Assembly: GCF_033807715.1 (NCBI RefSeq)
Contig: NC_084587.1
Span: 11,081,916 to 11,145,915 of the forward strand
Direction: 5' to 3'
Length of the DNA stretch: 64,000 nt
DNA from: Cololabis saira
Taxonomy: Eukaryota > Chordata > Actinopteri > Beloniformes > Belonidae
Below the pieces are notes generated by a model. It did not search any database. It worked only from the letters and a program-made list of their open reading frames with translations, and was not told the origin of the DNA. Shown here piece by piece: positions 18,423 to 28,601 of this stretch. A program made the translations under genes and the position numbers. Numbering within the stretch: position 1 is the first letter of the stretch; every line of letters starts with the position of its first letter.

Positions 18423-21091
18423 TGTTCACACCCCTGCCTTATATCTCTCAGCATGAAGGGCCAGTAGTAGGATTGGCGGGCCCTGTCCCACACACGTTCG
18501 GCAGAAAAATGTGCAGCGGCCGGCCCCCCATGCAACCGCCGCAGCAGCTCTGGCACTATGGATGCGGGAACCACCACCTGAATTTGTGGCTCTCCCGTGG
18601 GCGCAGGCAGTGTGGTGCGACATAACAGTCCGTTCGTCACCGACAGACGGTGAAACTCAGTCCATAACTTCCTCAAACTGGGGGAAGATCCCCTGGGAAG
18701 TCTACGAGGCCTCCTGGCCACGCCCTGTTCCAGCCACGCCAGCACGGCAGAAATATCAGAGTCCTCACGCTGTAATGACTGCAACTCCGCCTCCGTACCG
18801 CAGAGGGAATCGGCCAGGACTAGATCCACCTGCGCTCCATCAGCCGATGGCCCGCCGTCTGCTGCCCCCACGGAGGCCACGGTGTGCGGCCCCCCTGATG
18901 AGAGATCCGGCTCGGCAGGATCAGAGGGTGCTGGTCTACGGGACAGTGCATCAGCATTCTTATGGCGGGCGCCGTCCTTGTGCACCATGACCCAATCAAA
19001 CGGATCAAGCTCCAACACCCACCTACTCCTCCGTCCGGTGGGGTCACCATCAATGGCCATATGTCTAAGGCCCATCAGGGGGCGATGGTCAGTTATGATG
19101 GAGAATGCAGACAGTCCCACATAGTGCTTAAATTCACGCACGGCCCACACCACAGCCCACAGTTCTCTATCAAAGGTGGACCACCTTTTCTGGGCGTGGG
19201 TGAGGGCCTGGCTGGCGTAGGCTATCACCCTCTCCAGACCACCATCATCCTGCGCCAGCACCGCCCCAACGGCATCTTTAGAGGCGTCGGTGTACACCTT
19301 GAAGGGAAGTGCAAAGTTCGGCAGCGTAACCACCGGTGAAGAGGTTAGTACTTGTTTGAGGTAAGAGAATGCAGCCTCGCACTCACCCGACCACTCGAAA
19401 GGCACGTTCTTCCCCGCCAGCCGGTTCAGAGGAGCTGCATGCTGAGAGAAATCACGCACAAACCTCCTGTAATAGGAGCATAACCCCACAAAGGCTCTCA
19501 CTTCTGAGGGAGTGCGGGGGGTCGGCCATGTTCTCACCTTATCAGTGTTCCTTGGGTCTGGTAGAAGGCCCCCCCTGGAGACCACATGACCCAGGAATAC
19601 TACGTGGTCTAGGGCAAAGTGGCACTTCCTTGGGTTCAGCTTTAAGCCTGCTGACTGGATTCTGGACAGGACCTCCTCCAGGTGCATTAGGTGGTCTTCG
19701 AACGTTCTGCTGTAGATCAGTATATCGTCCAAATACACCATACAGATGTGCCACGACAGGCCCCTCAGGATGAGCTCCATCATGCGCTGAAATGTGGCGG
19801 GAGAGTTAGTCAGGCCCATAGGCATGGCTCGCCACTGATACAAGCCTCTGCCGGTAGTGAAGGCCGTCTTCTCTCGGTCCTCCTCAGCTACCTCGACCTG
19901 CCAGTAGCCATTCGAAAAGTCAAGTGTGCTGAACCAGACCGACCCAGCTAGTGCATCAAGGCTGTCATCCACCCGTGGGAGGGGGTGGGAATCCTTAATG
20001 GTCACAGCATTGAGGCGGCGGTAATCGATGCAGAACCTCCACTGCCCCCCTTTCTTTCTCACCAGCACTACCGGGGATGCCCAGGGACTACAGCTCTCTT
20101 CCACCACTCCTTCAGCCAGCAGCTCCCTCACCTGACGCTCGATCTCCGCGCGCTTCTCAGGTGATGCGCGATACGCGCGCTGCTTGATGGGGTGATGACC
20201 TCCAGTTCTGATGTGATGTTTAACCTGTGTGCACTTGCCTGTGTTCTTGCCTGACAGGTTGAAAACATCAGTGAACTTCCGCAGCAGATCAGCCAGCTCC
20301 GCCCTCTGCTCTGTGGAGACGGGAGACTCCTCCAAGGAGATAGGGCCCTCAGGAGGTGTCGGGGCGGCCGTCACGTTGACGGGGGCACGGGGGGGCACTA
20401 AAATGTCAGTCTTTGCCACCGGGTAAAACTCCCCCAAGTGCAGCCCCCGCTTAAGTTCCACTGCCTCCCCTGTGGGATTGAGGACGCGGGCCAGGGTCAC
20501 CCCGCCCTTCACAGTGTTCACCGAATGAGCCACAACCAGTCCTGTCGTTTCTGGAATGTTAGGTTCCAGATACCCCTCAAAGTTTGTGACGGGCCGGCCT
20601 GCCCCCGCAGGAGAGAGAACATCCACCGGCACTAAAGCTTCACTTAATGGGGGAATAATCCTGACATCCGCAAGAGCCACATTACAGCACTGTGGGACTA
20701 ATTCCTGACCCCGGAGCAGGGGAACAGAAACGTCCCACAACTGCAACACACCCCGTCCTAAATCCAGCAGCGCATGGTTCTTGCTCAGAAAGTCCAGCCC
20801 GAGCAGAACACACTGGGTAGATTCCCTCAGTACATAGAACGTGTGCTGCCAGTATGTAGGGCCCAGGTGAAAGGTGGCCTCGACTGTCCCCAGCGTATCC
20901 AGCATCTGTCCATTCACTGCACGGGAGTCAACATAGTTCTTTTTCAGGGGTCTGTTTCGTAGAGCAGGGACCAACATACGAAAATCAGCACTAATCAGTG
21001 ACACTGTGGCGCCTGAATCCACCAGAATGGTAACCTCTGTGCCTTCGACCACACCCCTTACAAAAGACGTAGAGCGGTCAGCACAGTCCAT
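18305..21091 (-). CDS. Gypsy pol: protease, reverse transcriptase, RNase H, integrase zinc domain
   Basis: The 928-residue frame has an aspartic protease motif (LVDSGATVSL, Asp 25), reverse transcriptase with the first catalytic Asp near 391 and the YLDD box at 453-456, and RNase H with TDAS at 601. An HHCC integrase zinc domain lies near 850-895 (ending C-x2-C). Its last 25 or so residues are a frame-shifted tail. The frame opens only about 50 bp after the gag stop, does not overlap gag, and is in a different frame. Polyprotein expression is therefore not obvious from this copy. Confidence 0.9.
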   Translation of the reverse strand: MDCADRSTSFVRGVVEGTEVTILVDSGATVSLISADFRMLVPALRNRPLKKNYVDSRAVNGQMLDTLGTVEATFHLGPTYWQHTFYVLRESTQCVLLGLDFLSKNHALLDLGRGVLQLWDVSVPLLRGQELVPQCCNVALADVRIIPPLSEALVPVDVLSPAGAGRPVTNFEGYLEPNIPETTGLVVAHSVNTVKGGVTLARVLNPTGEAVELKRGLHLGEFYPVAKTDILVPPRAPVNVTAAPTPPEGPISLEESPVSTEQRAELADLLRKFTDVFNLSGKNTGKCTQVKHHIRTGGHHPIKQRAYRASPEKRAEIERQVRELLAEGVVEESCSPWASPVVLVRKKGGQWRFCIDYRRLNAVTIKDSHPLPRVDDSLDALAGSVWFSTLDFSNGYWQVEVAEEDREKTAFTTGRGLYQWRAMPMGLTNSPATFQRMMELILRGLSWHICMVYLDDILIYSRTFEDHLMHLEEVLSRIQSAGLKLNPRKCHFALDHVVFLGHVVSRGGLLPDPRNTDKVRTWPTPRTPSEVRAFVGLCSYYRRFVRDFSQHAAPLNRLAGKNVPFEWSGECEAAFSYLKQVLTSSPVVTLPNFALPFKVYTDASKDAVGAVLAQDDGGLERVIAYASQALTHAQKRWSTFDRELWAVVWAVREFKHYVGLSAFSIITDHRPLMGLRHMAIDGDPTGRRSRWVLELDPFDWVMVHKDGARHKNADALSRRPAPSDPAEPDLSSGGPHTVASVGAADGGPSADGAQVDLVLADSLCGTEAELQSLQREDSDISAVLAWLEQGVARRPRRLPRGSSPSLRKLWTEFHRLSVTNGLLCRTTLPAPTGEPQIQVVVPASIVPELLRRLHGGPAAAHFSAERVWDRARQSYYWPFMLRDIRQGCEQCRACQTRRCPFPGPRAPMGGPGLAAPFRGWLWTFWSCP

Positions 21092-21164
21092 GTCAGCCGC
21101 GTCACTGCAGCATTCGTGGTATCAATCAAAATGGCTGGCGTTTCGGGCGTAACACCAGCTACCA

Positions 21165-22262
21165 TCAGTTTCCCTGATGGTTGTCATTCTCGTGCTGCGG
21201 TCGTGGCAAGAAATGCACGCCCCGCCTCCTGGGCTCCTCTTCACGCCGGGCACGCCAGCTCGGACTAGGGCTCCTGCCCCCAGGCGGCTTAACGGTGGAG
21301 GGCACCCCCGTGGGGTCCGAGCGATAGCCCCGTGACTGGAAACCACCTTGGGACGGGAACTGCTCACGATCAGGGGAGCGGCCACGGTACCCCTCACGGT
21401 TGAACCTCAGTTGGCACCCCCTCTCTCCGCAGTTGCAGGTACAGCGTCCCCCAGAGGGCGAGCGGGGCCTCTGCCCCTTCAGGTTCATATTCTGTGATCT
21501 CAGTCTCTGATTTTCCTCACACATCCCTTTCATCTCCCCTTTCATGGCGTGCATTTCTTCAGTCAGCTTTTCAATAGCCCTCTGAAGGCTGTCAGAAACT
21601 GAGACAGACTGCACAAACGGCCCTCCCCCGGTGTAGGCAGTTGCACCGGTACTCACACAGTCTCTCTGCAGGGCCACCCTGGCATTCTCACAGCGCTCCG
21701 CCACCAGCAGAGCCTCCTCCAGGTCCGTAGCGCCCAGCTCAAGACACTTGGCCTTAAACGCAGGGTCCAAGCCAGCCAGAAAACGCCGAAACTTCTCCTC
21801 TCTCTGTGCAACGGCACCATAATCCGGGAACGCCTCCGCGACCAGCCGGCTCACGTCAGCAGCGAACACCTCCAAGCTCTCCCCCGGAGCGCGCAGCCGA
21901 GCCGACAGGCTGGCTCTGAAGCGGTCCATTAACTGTCTCTGTCCAAAAGCTGCTCCCAGTCTCTCCTTAACTGCATTATAATCCGATTTCGTAGCTTCGG
22001 AGAGGCTGTCCCATAGCAGGAAGGCTGACTTGGCAAGACGAGTAGGAAGGATCCTCACCAGCTCCTCGTCGCGGCTACGGCTGTTTCCCGCCGTCGCGCT
22101 AACGGCTACTTCCAACCGCCTCACCCAGCTGACGAAGCTCTGGCTCCCGTCACCAGAGAAAGGAGCGGGCAGCTCAACTCTGATATCCCCGCCGTGTGAT
22201 TGTCTCTCAAACCACGCCCTGCCGGGTTTAAAAGGGTCCTCGTCCCCGAGCCACATCACCAC
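21165..22262 (-). CDS. Gypsy gag
   Basis: The 365-residue frame has the capsid-like helical region typical of Ty3/Gypsy gag in the first 190 residues (motifs FSWVRRLE and LRAPGESLEVF). A coiled stretch and a basic, Arg/Ser/Pro-rich C-terminus follow. A short cysteine cluster (CTCNCGERGC) takes the place of a canonical CCHC knuckle. It starts about 100 bp inside the 5' LTR. Confidence 0.85.
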   Translation of the reverse strand: MVMWLGDEDPFKPGRAWFERQSHGGDIRVELPAPFSGDGSQSFVSWVRRLEVAVSATAGNSRSRDEELVRILPTRLAKSAFLLWDSLSEATKSDYNAVKERLGAAFGQRQLMDRFRASLSARLRAPGESLEVFAADVSRLVAEAFPDYGAVAQREEKFRRFLAGLDPAFKAKCLELGATDLEEALLVAERCENARVALQRDCVSTGATAYTGGGPFVQSVSVSDSLQRAIEKLTEEMHAMKGEMKGMCEENQRLRSQNMNLKGQRPRSPSGGRCTCNCGERGCQLRFNREGYRGRSPDREQFPSQGGFQSRGYRSDPTGVPSTVKPPGGRSPSPSWRARREEEPRRRGVHFLPRPQHENDNHQGN

Positions 22263-22368
22263 AACGAAGCCGGGAAGCTAGGCGGCTAACCGAGAGTCCA
22301 ACGGGTCACAGCGCGACACCTAACAGTCTCCAACACAGCGGTACGTACAAGAGCACCGCTGCCACCAA

Positions 22369-22606
22369 TGTAGCTGAGCGTACTGGGTTCGCCTGTACGG
22401 TAGGTATTAATACTAAACTCATAAACGGGAACAGGAGCCGAGAAAGTGGATTCGGTAACCACCGCTTCTTTATTTCCTCCTCCACACTCAAAACAGGAAC
22501 AGGATGAATGACGTCGACGCCGTACGGCAACTCAGGCAGGATAAAATACTCCCCCTCCTTCAATAACACAATCCCCTTTTGAGCCAACACTAAACAGTTT
22601 GCTACA
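22369..22606 (-). repeat. 5' LTR of the Gypsy element with adjacent tRNA-Leu primer site
   Basis: 238 bp. Directly inside it on the minus strand is TTGGTGGCAGCGGTGC, which matches the complement of the vertebrate tRNA-Leu 3' end over about 14 bases. Confidence 0.87.
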
Positions 22607-23035
22607 TTAGCTTCTTCTAGACTCCTTTACCATTTTTTGAAGTTTTATCCTTTTTCTTAGATTGCATTAATGGCCACTCCCATTAATGCAAACCATTAAA
22701 TATCAAATTTTTCGCCAGGCCTGGCAAATATGATGACTTTTGGGGCACGTTTAGGGGGGCAAAAGGGCCCTCATTTCATCGGAAGAAAAACGAGAAAAAA
22801 AAAATTCCTACAGATACAATAGGGCCTTCGCACTGTCAGTGCTCGGGCCCTAATAATAATAAAAATAAAAATAATAATAATAACCATAATCATGCTGTAA
22901 CAATGCACCTTTCAATCACCATGTCTACCTCACACTGCTGCACCTTTCACTTTTTTAAATTATATATGTTAATAAGAGCTGTCATTTGCCTACTTGTCTA
23001 TTTACTGTACAGTGAGCGAAAATAAAATAAATAAT
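22607..23035. repeat. Right part of the split interspersed repeat; end of duplication unit 1
   Basis: Sequence from TTAGCTTCTTCTAG to GTCTATTTACTGT matches 25967-26373. It includes a fish repeat ending GCTCGGGCCCTA. The tandem-duplication junction follows at about 23035-23041. Confidence 0.75.
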
Positions 23036-23204
23036 AAATAAGACTAAAATGATATATCATTAGTCATAGATTCTTAGTCCCACTTGACAAATTGATATGA
23101 AATGGTAATCTGAAGAAAACCTCTTCATAGCTGCTTTTCAGTCACTGATTTGTGGTTGGATTTTATCGTTTAAACTGCAGTTGTTGTTGCTACTGTGATC
23201 GACT

Positions 23205-23405
23205 TTGCCTGCTCTGACTCTGAACCAGAGTCAGAGCAGGCAAAGTGTTGGTGTATCTATAGAAGATTTAATATCAATCATACCATGGCTTATTGTCATT
23301 AAAAACTGACAGTATAGATATAAATATGATCAATGACGATGATAAGGAGTATTATGATGCAACAGGCAGATGCAGCAGGCATCCAAGCACAAGTGCTTCA
23401 ACGTG
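23205..23405 (-). pseudogene. SCPP-like relic, second copy, with a palindromic rearrangement
   Basis: This is the unit 2 counterpart of the relic at 3352-3725. Exon 4 is deleted. The exon 3 relic is doubled head to head, forming TTTGCCTGCTCTGACTCTG followed by its exact reverse complement (about 23206-23248). The exon 2 relic at 23345-23400 is retained. Confidence 0.65.
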
Positions 23406-23895
23406 GTGATCTTTTTTTTTTTCTTCTCAAATAATAAAAATGAAAATGAAGAAAATGAAGATGTAGTTTGTTTCAGTAGCCAAAAGTAATTATTTTTGCA
23501 TTCATATTGACCTGACACAATATGGTGTTTGTCACAGATCTGTTTTTCACAACTAATCCTTCCCACAGTTGACTTAAACCACTAAATGTCTTCATGTGTA
23601 TCTAGACATGTCTGTGTAAGACATTTACTGTTGACTTTTGCCATTACAGAACGGTGGAGAAAGAACATATTGTAGCTATATACAATAAATGCATATTGCA
23701 TATTTAATTTACATACATACCAGACAAAAATCTATTGGGCTTTAGAAATGCTAATTGGAGCAATTAAATGAGGGAAACAGAGTTCAAGTAGTCATGTTTA
23801 GGTACATTTTTGGTCTCTAATCATTTGCCACACCTAAACACACAGATGGAACATTTCTCAATGACTACTGTTTCCCAACTTGCTTGTTAACCGTA

Positions 23896-23901
23896 TATAA
23901 A
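23896..23901 (+). promoter_or_regulatory. TATA box of SCPP-like gene A2
   Basis: TATAAA in the same context as at 4211. Non-coding exon 1 ends at 23970 with GTGAGT. Confidence 0.75.
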
Positions 23902-24083
23902 GACATCAGGGACAATGCAGCAGCACTTCAACCACCTCCAAGATCATCTGTGAGACCGTCGACTTGAACTGTGAGTACCTAACTGTACTTATGTGCATCT
24001 TACATATAACTTCTTTCTGTTACATGACGGTAAAATAGATACATTTGGAATAATTTGTTCAAACAGGTGTGATCACTGCCACC

Positions 24084-24503
24084 ATGCTGAAAGTAATGCT
24101 TGTGCTTGGATGCCTGCTGAGCCTCATTCTGGCTCAGCCTGTAAGTGTCTCATTATAATACTCTACACAATTATCATATGTGTATTGATGCCTTTATGTT
24201 TTATAACAATGACATTGAAAATCTTCTGCAGATGGAGCACCAACGCTTTGCCCGCTCTGACTCTGATTCCGGTTCCAACTCAAATGAGGTGAGCGTCTTC
24301 TTTGTTCTCTGAAACTAATCCACACGTGAAAATCAATCGCTGAGAAAATCCTCAGCTGTGTGTTTAACAACTGTATTTATTTCCTTGGACAGTCTTCGTC
24401 TGCGCAAACGAGCCAGTTGCTTCAGTTCCTTCTCGCCCTCATCCAGCAACTTGCTACTACAACTACGGCTGCTCCGACTACGCCTGCAGCAACTACGGCT
24501 TGA
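24084..24503 (+). CDS. SCPP-like small secreted protein, subfamily A copy 2
   Basis: Exons are 24084-24140, 24232-24288 and 24393-24503, all phase 0. The 74-residue product is the same as that of the copy at 4396, with signal peptide, RFARSDSDS segment, S-x-E end and Leu/Gln plus Thr-rich C-terminus. Introns differ from copy 1 by only a few bases, so the two are recent duplicates or have been converted. An AATAAA lies at 24702. Confidence 0.77.
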
Positions 24504-24701
24504 GCAACAACTTAAAAGCTCAAATTCAACCACAATTGAAAACCAGCTTTTCTTCTGATTTAGTTTCAGCTTATCAACTTGTATTCTGTATATCTTTCAT
24601 GTTTGGTTTAATTCATATTCTAACCAGAGTGCTTTCACACTCACAATTTGAGTTCATCATTCACATGGAATTATACTCAATACTGTGTTAACTTTTTGGC
24701 A

Positions 24702-24707
24702 AATAAA
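24702..24707 (+). terminator. Poly(A) signal of SCPP-like gene A2
   Basis: AATAAA about 200 bp after the stop, conserved with 5021. Confidence 0.65.
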
Positions 24708-24780
24708 TGAAGAATGTGCAGAAATCCCTGTTTCCTCCTTTTCTTAAAATCCATTTCATGAGACATTAATTATATTGTTA

Positions 24781-25112
24781 AAGGAGCATGAGGCTCCTTT
24801 TAAGAAATGAGACTCTCTAGCGCCACCCTTCACCACGACGGCCGTTGGGGGTACTGCAGCCAACAGTGAAGCCGGCACGGGAGAACGGGGAGAACGCACA
24901 TGCAGCGTCATGTGACGTCACATCCGCAGGACAGCGCGGGAAATTCGGCCTCCGAATTGCAGCACATTTTGCAGCACACAGCCTGTTCAAGGCAACGGAG
25001 AGGTACACTAGAGGGCTCATTCTTTTTGGTTTGGAACGCTTCATCTGACATTATTACTAGAAAACTTAAAACGTATAAGAATTTTTTTCATAAATCCTGC
25101 CTCAAGCTCCTT
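24781..25112. mobile_element. MITE with AAGGAGC ends, TA target
   Basis: AAGGAGCATGAGGC on the left and GCCTCAAGCTCCTT on the right form inverted ends flanked by TA. Unit 1 lacks the insert at the same place (near 5095), giving an empty site. The interior is GC-rich and non-coding. Confidence 0.8.
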
Positions 25113-25519
25113 TAAATATAAAAAATGCTTTAACTTTATTACGAGTGTGTAGGTGAGCAGGGAAAGATTTGGAAAAAAAAAGTTCATTTTCTAGCAGAGA
25201 AATAGAGAAATAGAAAACCAAAAGATTAAAAACAGACATACATACAACAAATGGACGTTGTTTCTCTGACTTAATGTGAAACTTTTCTGCTCAGACAAAA
25301 AACCATGTGTGGTAATGACAGTTCTTAATTATGAGTTTTTAAATTAAATGTTGTGGTTAAACTTGAAGCAACGACTGAACAGTCTTTAAAATAAAATGTT
25401 TGAAGAAGCCTTGATGGTGAGGATCATATGGATCATATGGGAGGTGTCCAGTAGAACTTACAAAACAGCAACTATTTATTTTGCTCACAAGAAGTTTGAT
25501 GCATAATGGGTTCACATGG

Positions 25520-25845
25520 TATATCCATCCATCCATCCATCATCTATACCCGCTTTATCCTTTGCAGGTCTGCTGGAGCCTATCCTAGCTAATCCCAGAC
25601 CCTGGACAGGTCGCCAGTCTATTGCAGGGCCACATATACAAACGACCAGACATACTCACACTCACACCTACGGGCCATTTAAGGCTGAATTATGCTTCTG
25701 CGTCAAAATGGCGCCGTGCCTACGGCGTGTGGTTTGGATCGACGCAGAGGACACGCCGTCACCTGCGCCGTCACTGACGCGCACCTCCCGAAAATTGTAA
25801 CTACGAGGAGACGCAGACCACACGCAGACCGAGAGACCAAGAAGC
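25520..25845. repeat. SINE fragment followed by a diverged palindromic MITE
   Basis: 25524-25675 matches the (CCAT)n end and central part of the SINE seen at 15583. From about 25680, GGCTGAATTATGCTTCTGCG and ACGCAGAGGACACGCCG motifs mark a distant relative of the palindromic MITE. No gene is present. Confidence 0.6.
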
Positions 25846-26390
25846 AAAACTGAGCTGCCCCCTCTCTTCACTTGTTATTTACTTTTTCTTTTTCTTCTTA
25901 AATTTGTATCTTCTTCCTTTCAATTCTTACCTTTTCTTTAAATGTTTGATCTTTGTTTTTTGTAACTTTTTAGCTTCTTCTAGACTCCTTTACCATTTTT
26001 TGAAGTTTTATCCTTTTTCTTAGATTGCATTAATGGCCACTCCCATTAATGCAAACCATTAAATATCAAATTTTTCCGCCAGGCCTGGCAAAATTTGGTG
26101 ACTTTTGGGGCACGTTTAGGGGGGCAAAAGGGCCCTCATTTCGTCGGAAGAAAAACTAGAAAAAAAAAAAAATTCCTACAGATACAATAGGGTCTTCGCA
26201 CTGTCAGTGCTCGGGCCCTAATAATAATAAAAATAAAAATAATAATAACCATAATCATGCTGTAACAATGCACCTTTCAATCACCATGTCTACCTCACAC
26301 TGCTGCACCTTTCACTTTTTTAAATTATATATGTTAATAAGAGCTGTCATTTGCCTACTTGTCTATTTACTGTTGGCGAAAATAACCAAG
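25846..26390. repeat. Unsplit interspersed repeat, unit 2 end
   Basis: This contains the uninterrupted TTTTTAGCTTCTTCTAG junction that is split by the Gypsy element in unit 1. It ends near GTCTATTTACTGT, the right border of the tandem duplication. Confidence 0.75.
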
Positions 26391-26569
26391 TCAAATTCCC
26401 TGTCTTGTTTGACCTGACTTGGCCAAATAAACATGGTTCTGAGTCTGATTGTGATTCTGAATGCAGAGTTTAAAAATAAATAAATTGATAGACCCTGTTG
26501 CTAGGCAACATAATGTAAATACTGATTTGCATATTCCGGAATGTGCGCTTTAGTACATAACATCACTTG

Positions 26570-26616
26570 TGATGTCACTTGTGATGTCAATTGTGATGTC
26601 ACTAAAAGGGTATAAC
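26570..26616 (+). promoter_or_regulatory. Three spaced CRE-like boxes and a TATA-like box before the Pim-like gene
   Basis: TGATGTCA occurs at 26570, 26582 and 26594, a 12-bp repeat (CTTGTGATGTCA). GGGTATAAC follows at about 26608. An octamer ATTTGCAT is at 26525. TGATGTCA resembles ATF/CREB-type sites. The role is inferred from position only. Confidence 0.45.
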
Positions 26617-26732
26617 TGTTGACAAACTGTCTTTAGTTCAGTGTAACCTCAGAGCAAGACGCAGCAAATATCAGTCGAGTTTACCTCATTTCACGCATTA
26701 ACAAATTTTAAATATCTGAACTTTCTGAGAAA

Positions 26733-27788
26733 ATGAGCATGAATAAAGATTCAGCGAAAAAGGATAAAAGTGACCGTACTTTCAATCAGCGGGGGAAAAC
26801 GTGCAGTTCCAGCGCGACACGTTTGAGTGCAGTGGAAAATAGCACAAAAAATAACAAATCTAAAAGAAGTCTCAGCCCCGACAATCAGCCCCCCAGAAAG
26901 AGGAGAAGGGTTTCTGAGGTGGCTGGACCCTCTACAAGCTACAACAATGAAGAAAAGACAGTGAGAGTAGCAAAGAGGAAAGCCCGTGAGGACGGAGAGA
27001 GACCAAAAAAACGAGCCAAGCGCAGGGATCTTCTGAGACTTGTGTTGGACCAAGAGGTTGCTTCCTCCTCAACAGACACTGGTGGAAGTAGTCATTTAGA
27101 AACTCACGCTATTCCTGGGGGGGATAAAGGGAAGAAAACGGCCGACGATGAGGACGCTGAAGAAACATCAGGCAGGAAGAAGAAGAAGAAGAAGAAGACA
27201 GAGACCCAACAGGACACAACAAGCTCACCAAGAGCTGAGTTTCAGGAGAAATATGAGCAGCAGGGTCTGCTCGGGAAAGGAGGCTTTGGGTCTGTGTTTG
27301 CTGGGTACTGGAAGTCAGATAATTTACAGTTGGCTATCAAACACGTCCAAAATGACATGGTTTTCTGCAAATATAAAGGGCGGCAGGTTCCTGTGGAGGT
27401 GGGTGCAATGCTGAAGCTCCAGGAAGCAAGTTCAGGGTCAGCAGGACAGTCAGCGTCTGTGTCCCTGCTGGACTGGTATAATCTGGATCAGGAGCTGATT
27501 CTGGTCATGGAGAGACCAATGCCTTCAGAAGACCTCTTCAGCTACATCGAGAACCACGGAGGTCCGCTGGAGGAGGACGAGGCCAGAATCATCCTGAAAC
27601 AGCTGCTGAATGCAGCGGTACATCTTCAGGCAAATAAAATCTTCCACAGAGATATCAAACTAGCAAACATCCTGATAGAGACTGGTTCAACTGTCCCACG
27701 AGTTCGCCTCATTGACTTTGGGCTGAGTTGCTTCTACACTCGACGCTCTCGCTATATATATTATGCAGCACGGAGGCTTGGTGGTTAG
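26733..27788 (+). pseudogene. Pim-like serine/threonine kinase, truncated by a SINE
   Basis: The 351-residue frame starts with a long Lys/Arg/Ser-rich N-terminus (1-165). A kinase N-lobe follows with GKGGFGSV (181-188), AIK Lys 203 and Glu 222, then the hinge region, then HRD at 305-307 with Lys 309 and Asn 312, and DFG at 328-330. Teleost genomes carry many Pim-like genes of this form. The frame then enters a SINE at about 27765, so the activation segment, APE motif and rest of the C-lobe are missing. A relic of the last exon remains at 28352. ATP-binding residues are intact but catalysis is unlikely. Confidence 0.82.
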
Positions 27789-28167
27789 CACTGTTGCCTC
27801 ACAGCAAGAAGGTCCCCGGTTCGACTCCCAGGCCCAGCAGGGTCTTTCTGTGTGGAGTTTGCATGTTCTCCCCGTGCTTGCGTGGGTTTCCGTGGGTTTC
27901 CTCCGGGTACTCCGGTTTCCTCCCACAGTCCAAAAACATGCATGCTAGGTTAATTGATCATTCTAAATTGCTCGTAGGTGTGAGTGTGAGTGTGTCTGGT
28001 TGTTTGTCTGTATATGTGGGCCTACGATGGACTGGCGATCTGTCCAGGGTGTAACCCCTGCCTCTCGCCTCAAAATAGCTGGGATAGACTCCAGCAGACC
28101 TCGGTGACCCTGCAAAGGATAAAGCAGGGACAGATAATGGATGGATGGATGGATGGATGGATGGATC
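27765..28167 (+). mobile_element. tRNA-derived SINE with (ATGG)n tail
   Basis: The head has an A-box-like TGGTTAGCACTG (27782) and a B box GGTTCGACTCC (27818-27828). A long body and a (GGAT)n tail at 28138-28167 follow. This is the most complete copy in the window. It lies in the kinase activation segment. Confidence 0.85.
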
Positions 28168-28351
28168 GTTTCATATGTGGGTTTGGCCAGTCGTGAACTT
28201 CAGCGGATCGCTGTTTCTTGATTTTGAATCATTCATAAAAAATTTTCATAAAATTGTTTATCAAAAAAATATTTGACATGTTAAACAGTAATTGGACCAT
28301 AACAATACAAATAGCTGATTTCTGTTTGGACCTTTTCTTAGATTTTTCCAG

Positions 28352-28467
28352 AGTGCATTGATTTCCTGAAGAGGAGTTTAAAAAATGTCTCCTGGCAGCA
28401 TCCCCGGTGGACTCCTTCCCCAACACCCATCACTCAGCTCCCCGAGGGTAAAAACACCGGCTCATAG
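28352..28467 (+). pseudogene. Orphan last-exon relic of the Pim-like kinase
   Basis: After a TTTTTCCAG acceptor the sequence reads CIDFLKRSLK, matching the C-terminal helix (CxDFLxxxL) of Pim-like kinases. A Trp/His/Pro segment that normally ends in a HPW-type motif is out of frame. It runs to a stop at 28465. It fits as the 3' remnant of the gene at 26733. Confidence 0.5.
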
Positions 28468-28598
28468 CTGAACAACACCTGCCAACCGGTTCTACTGACC
28501 TGTTCTGGAGCTGCTGGTTCCCGACTGCAAAAAAATCCTGTACAGCATTGCTCACAGTAGAGTACAATACAAATATCTTTTTTCTTTTTTATAACCCC

Positions 28599-28601
<3 letters not shown>

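Larger units (their letters stand above)
16688..22606 (-). mobile_element. Ty3/Gypsy LTR retrotransposon
   Basis: Two 238-bp LTRs (16688-16925 and 22369-22606) start TGTAGC and end GCTACA, with a handful of differences. The 4-bp duplication TTAG flanks the element, and the uninterrupted repeat at about 25967 gives the empty site. Coding order on the minus strand is gag, protease, reverse transcriptase, RNase H, integrase, which is the Ty3/Gypsy order. The site next to the 5' LTR, TGGTGGCAGCGGTG, is complementary to the 3' end of tRNA-Leu. The 16926-17291 trailer holds a (TTTA)n run and a G7 purine tract beside the 3' LTR. Confidence 0.93.
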
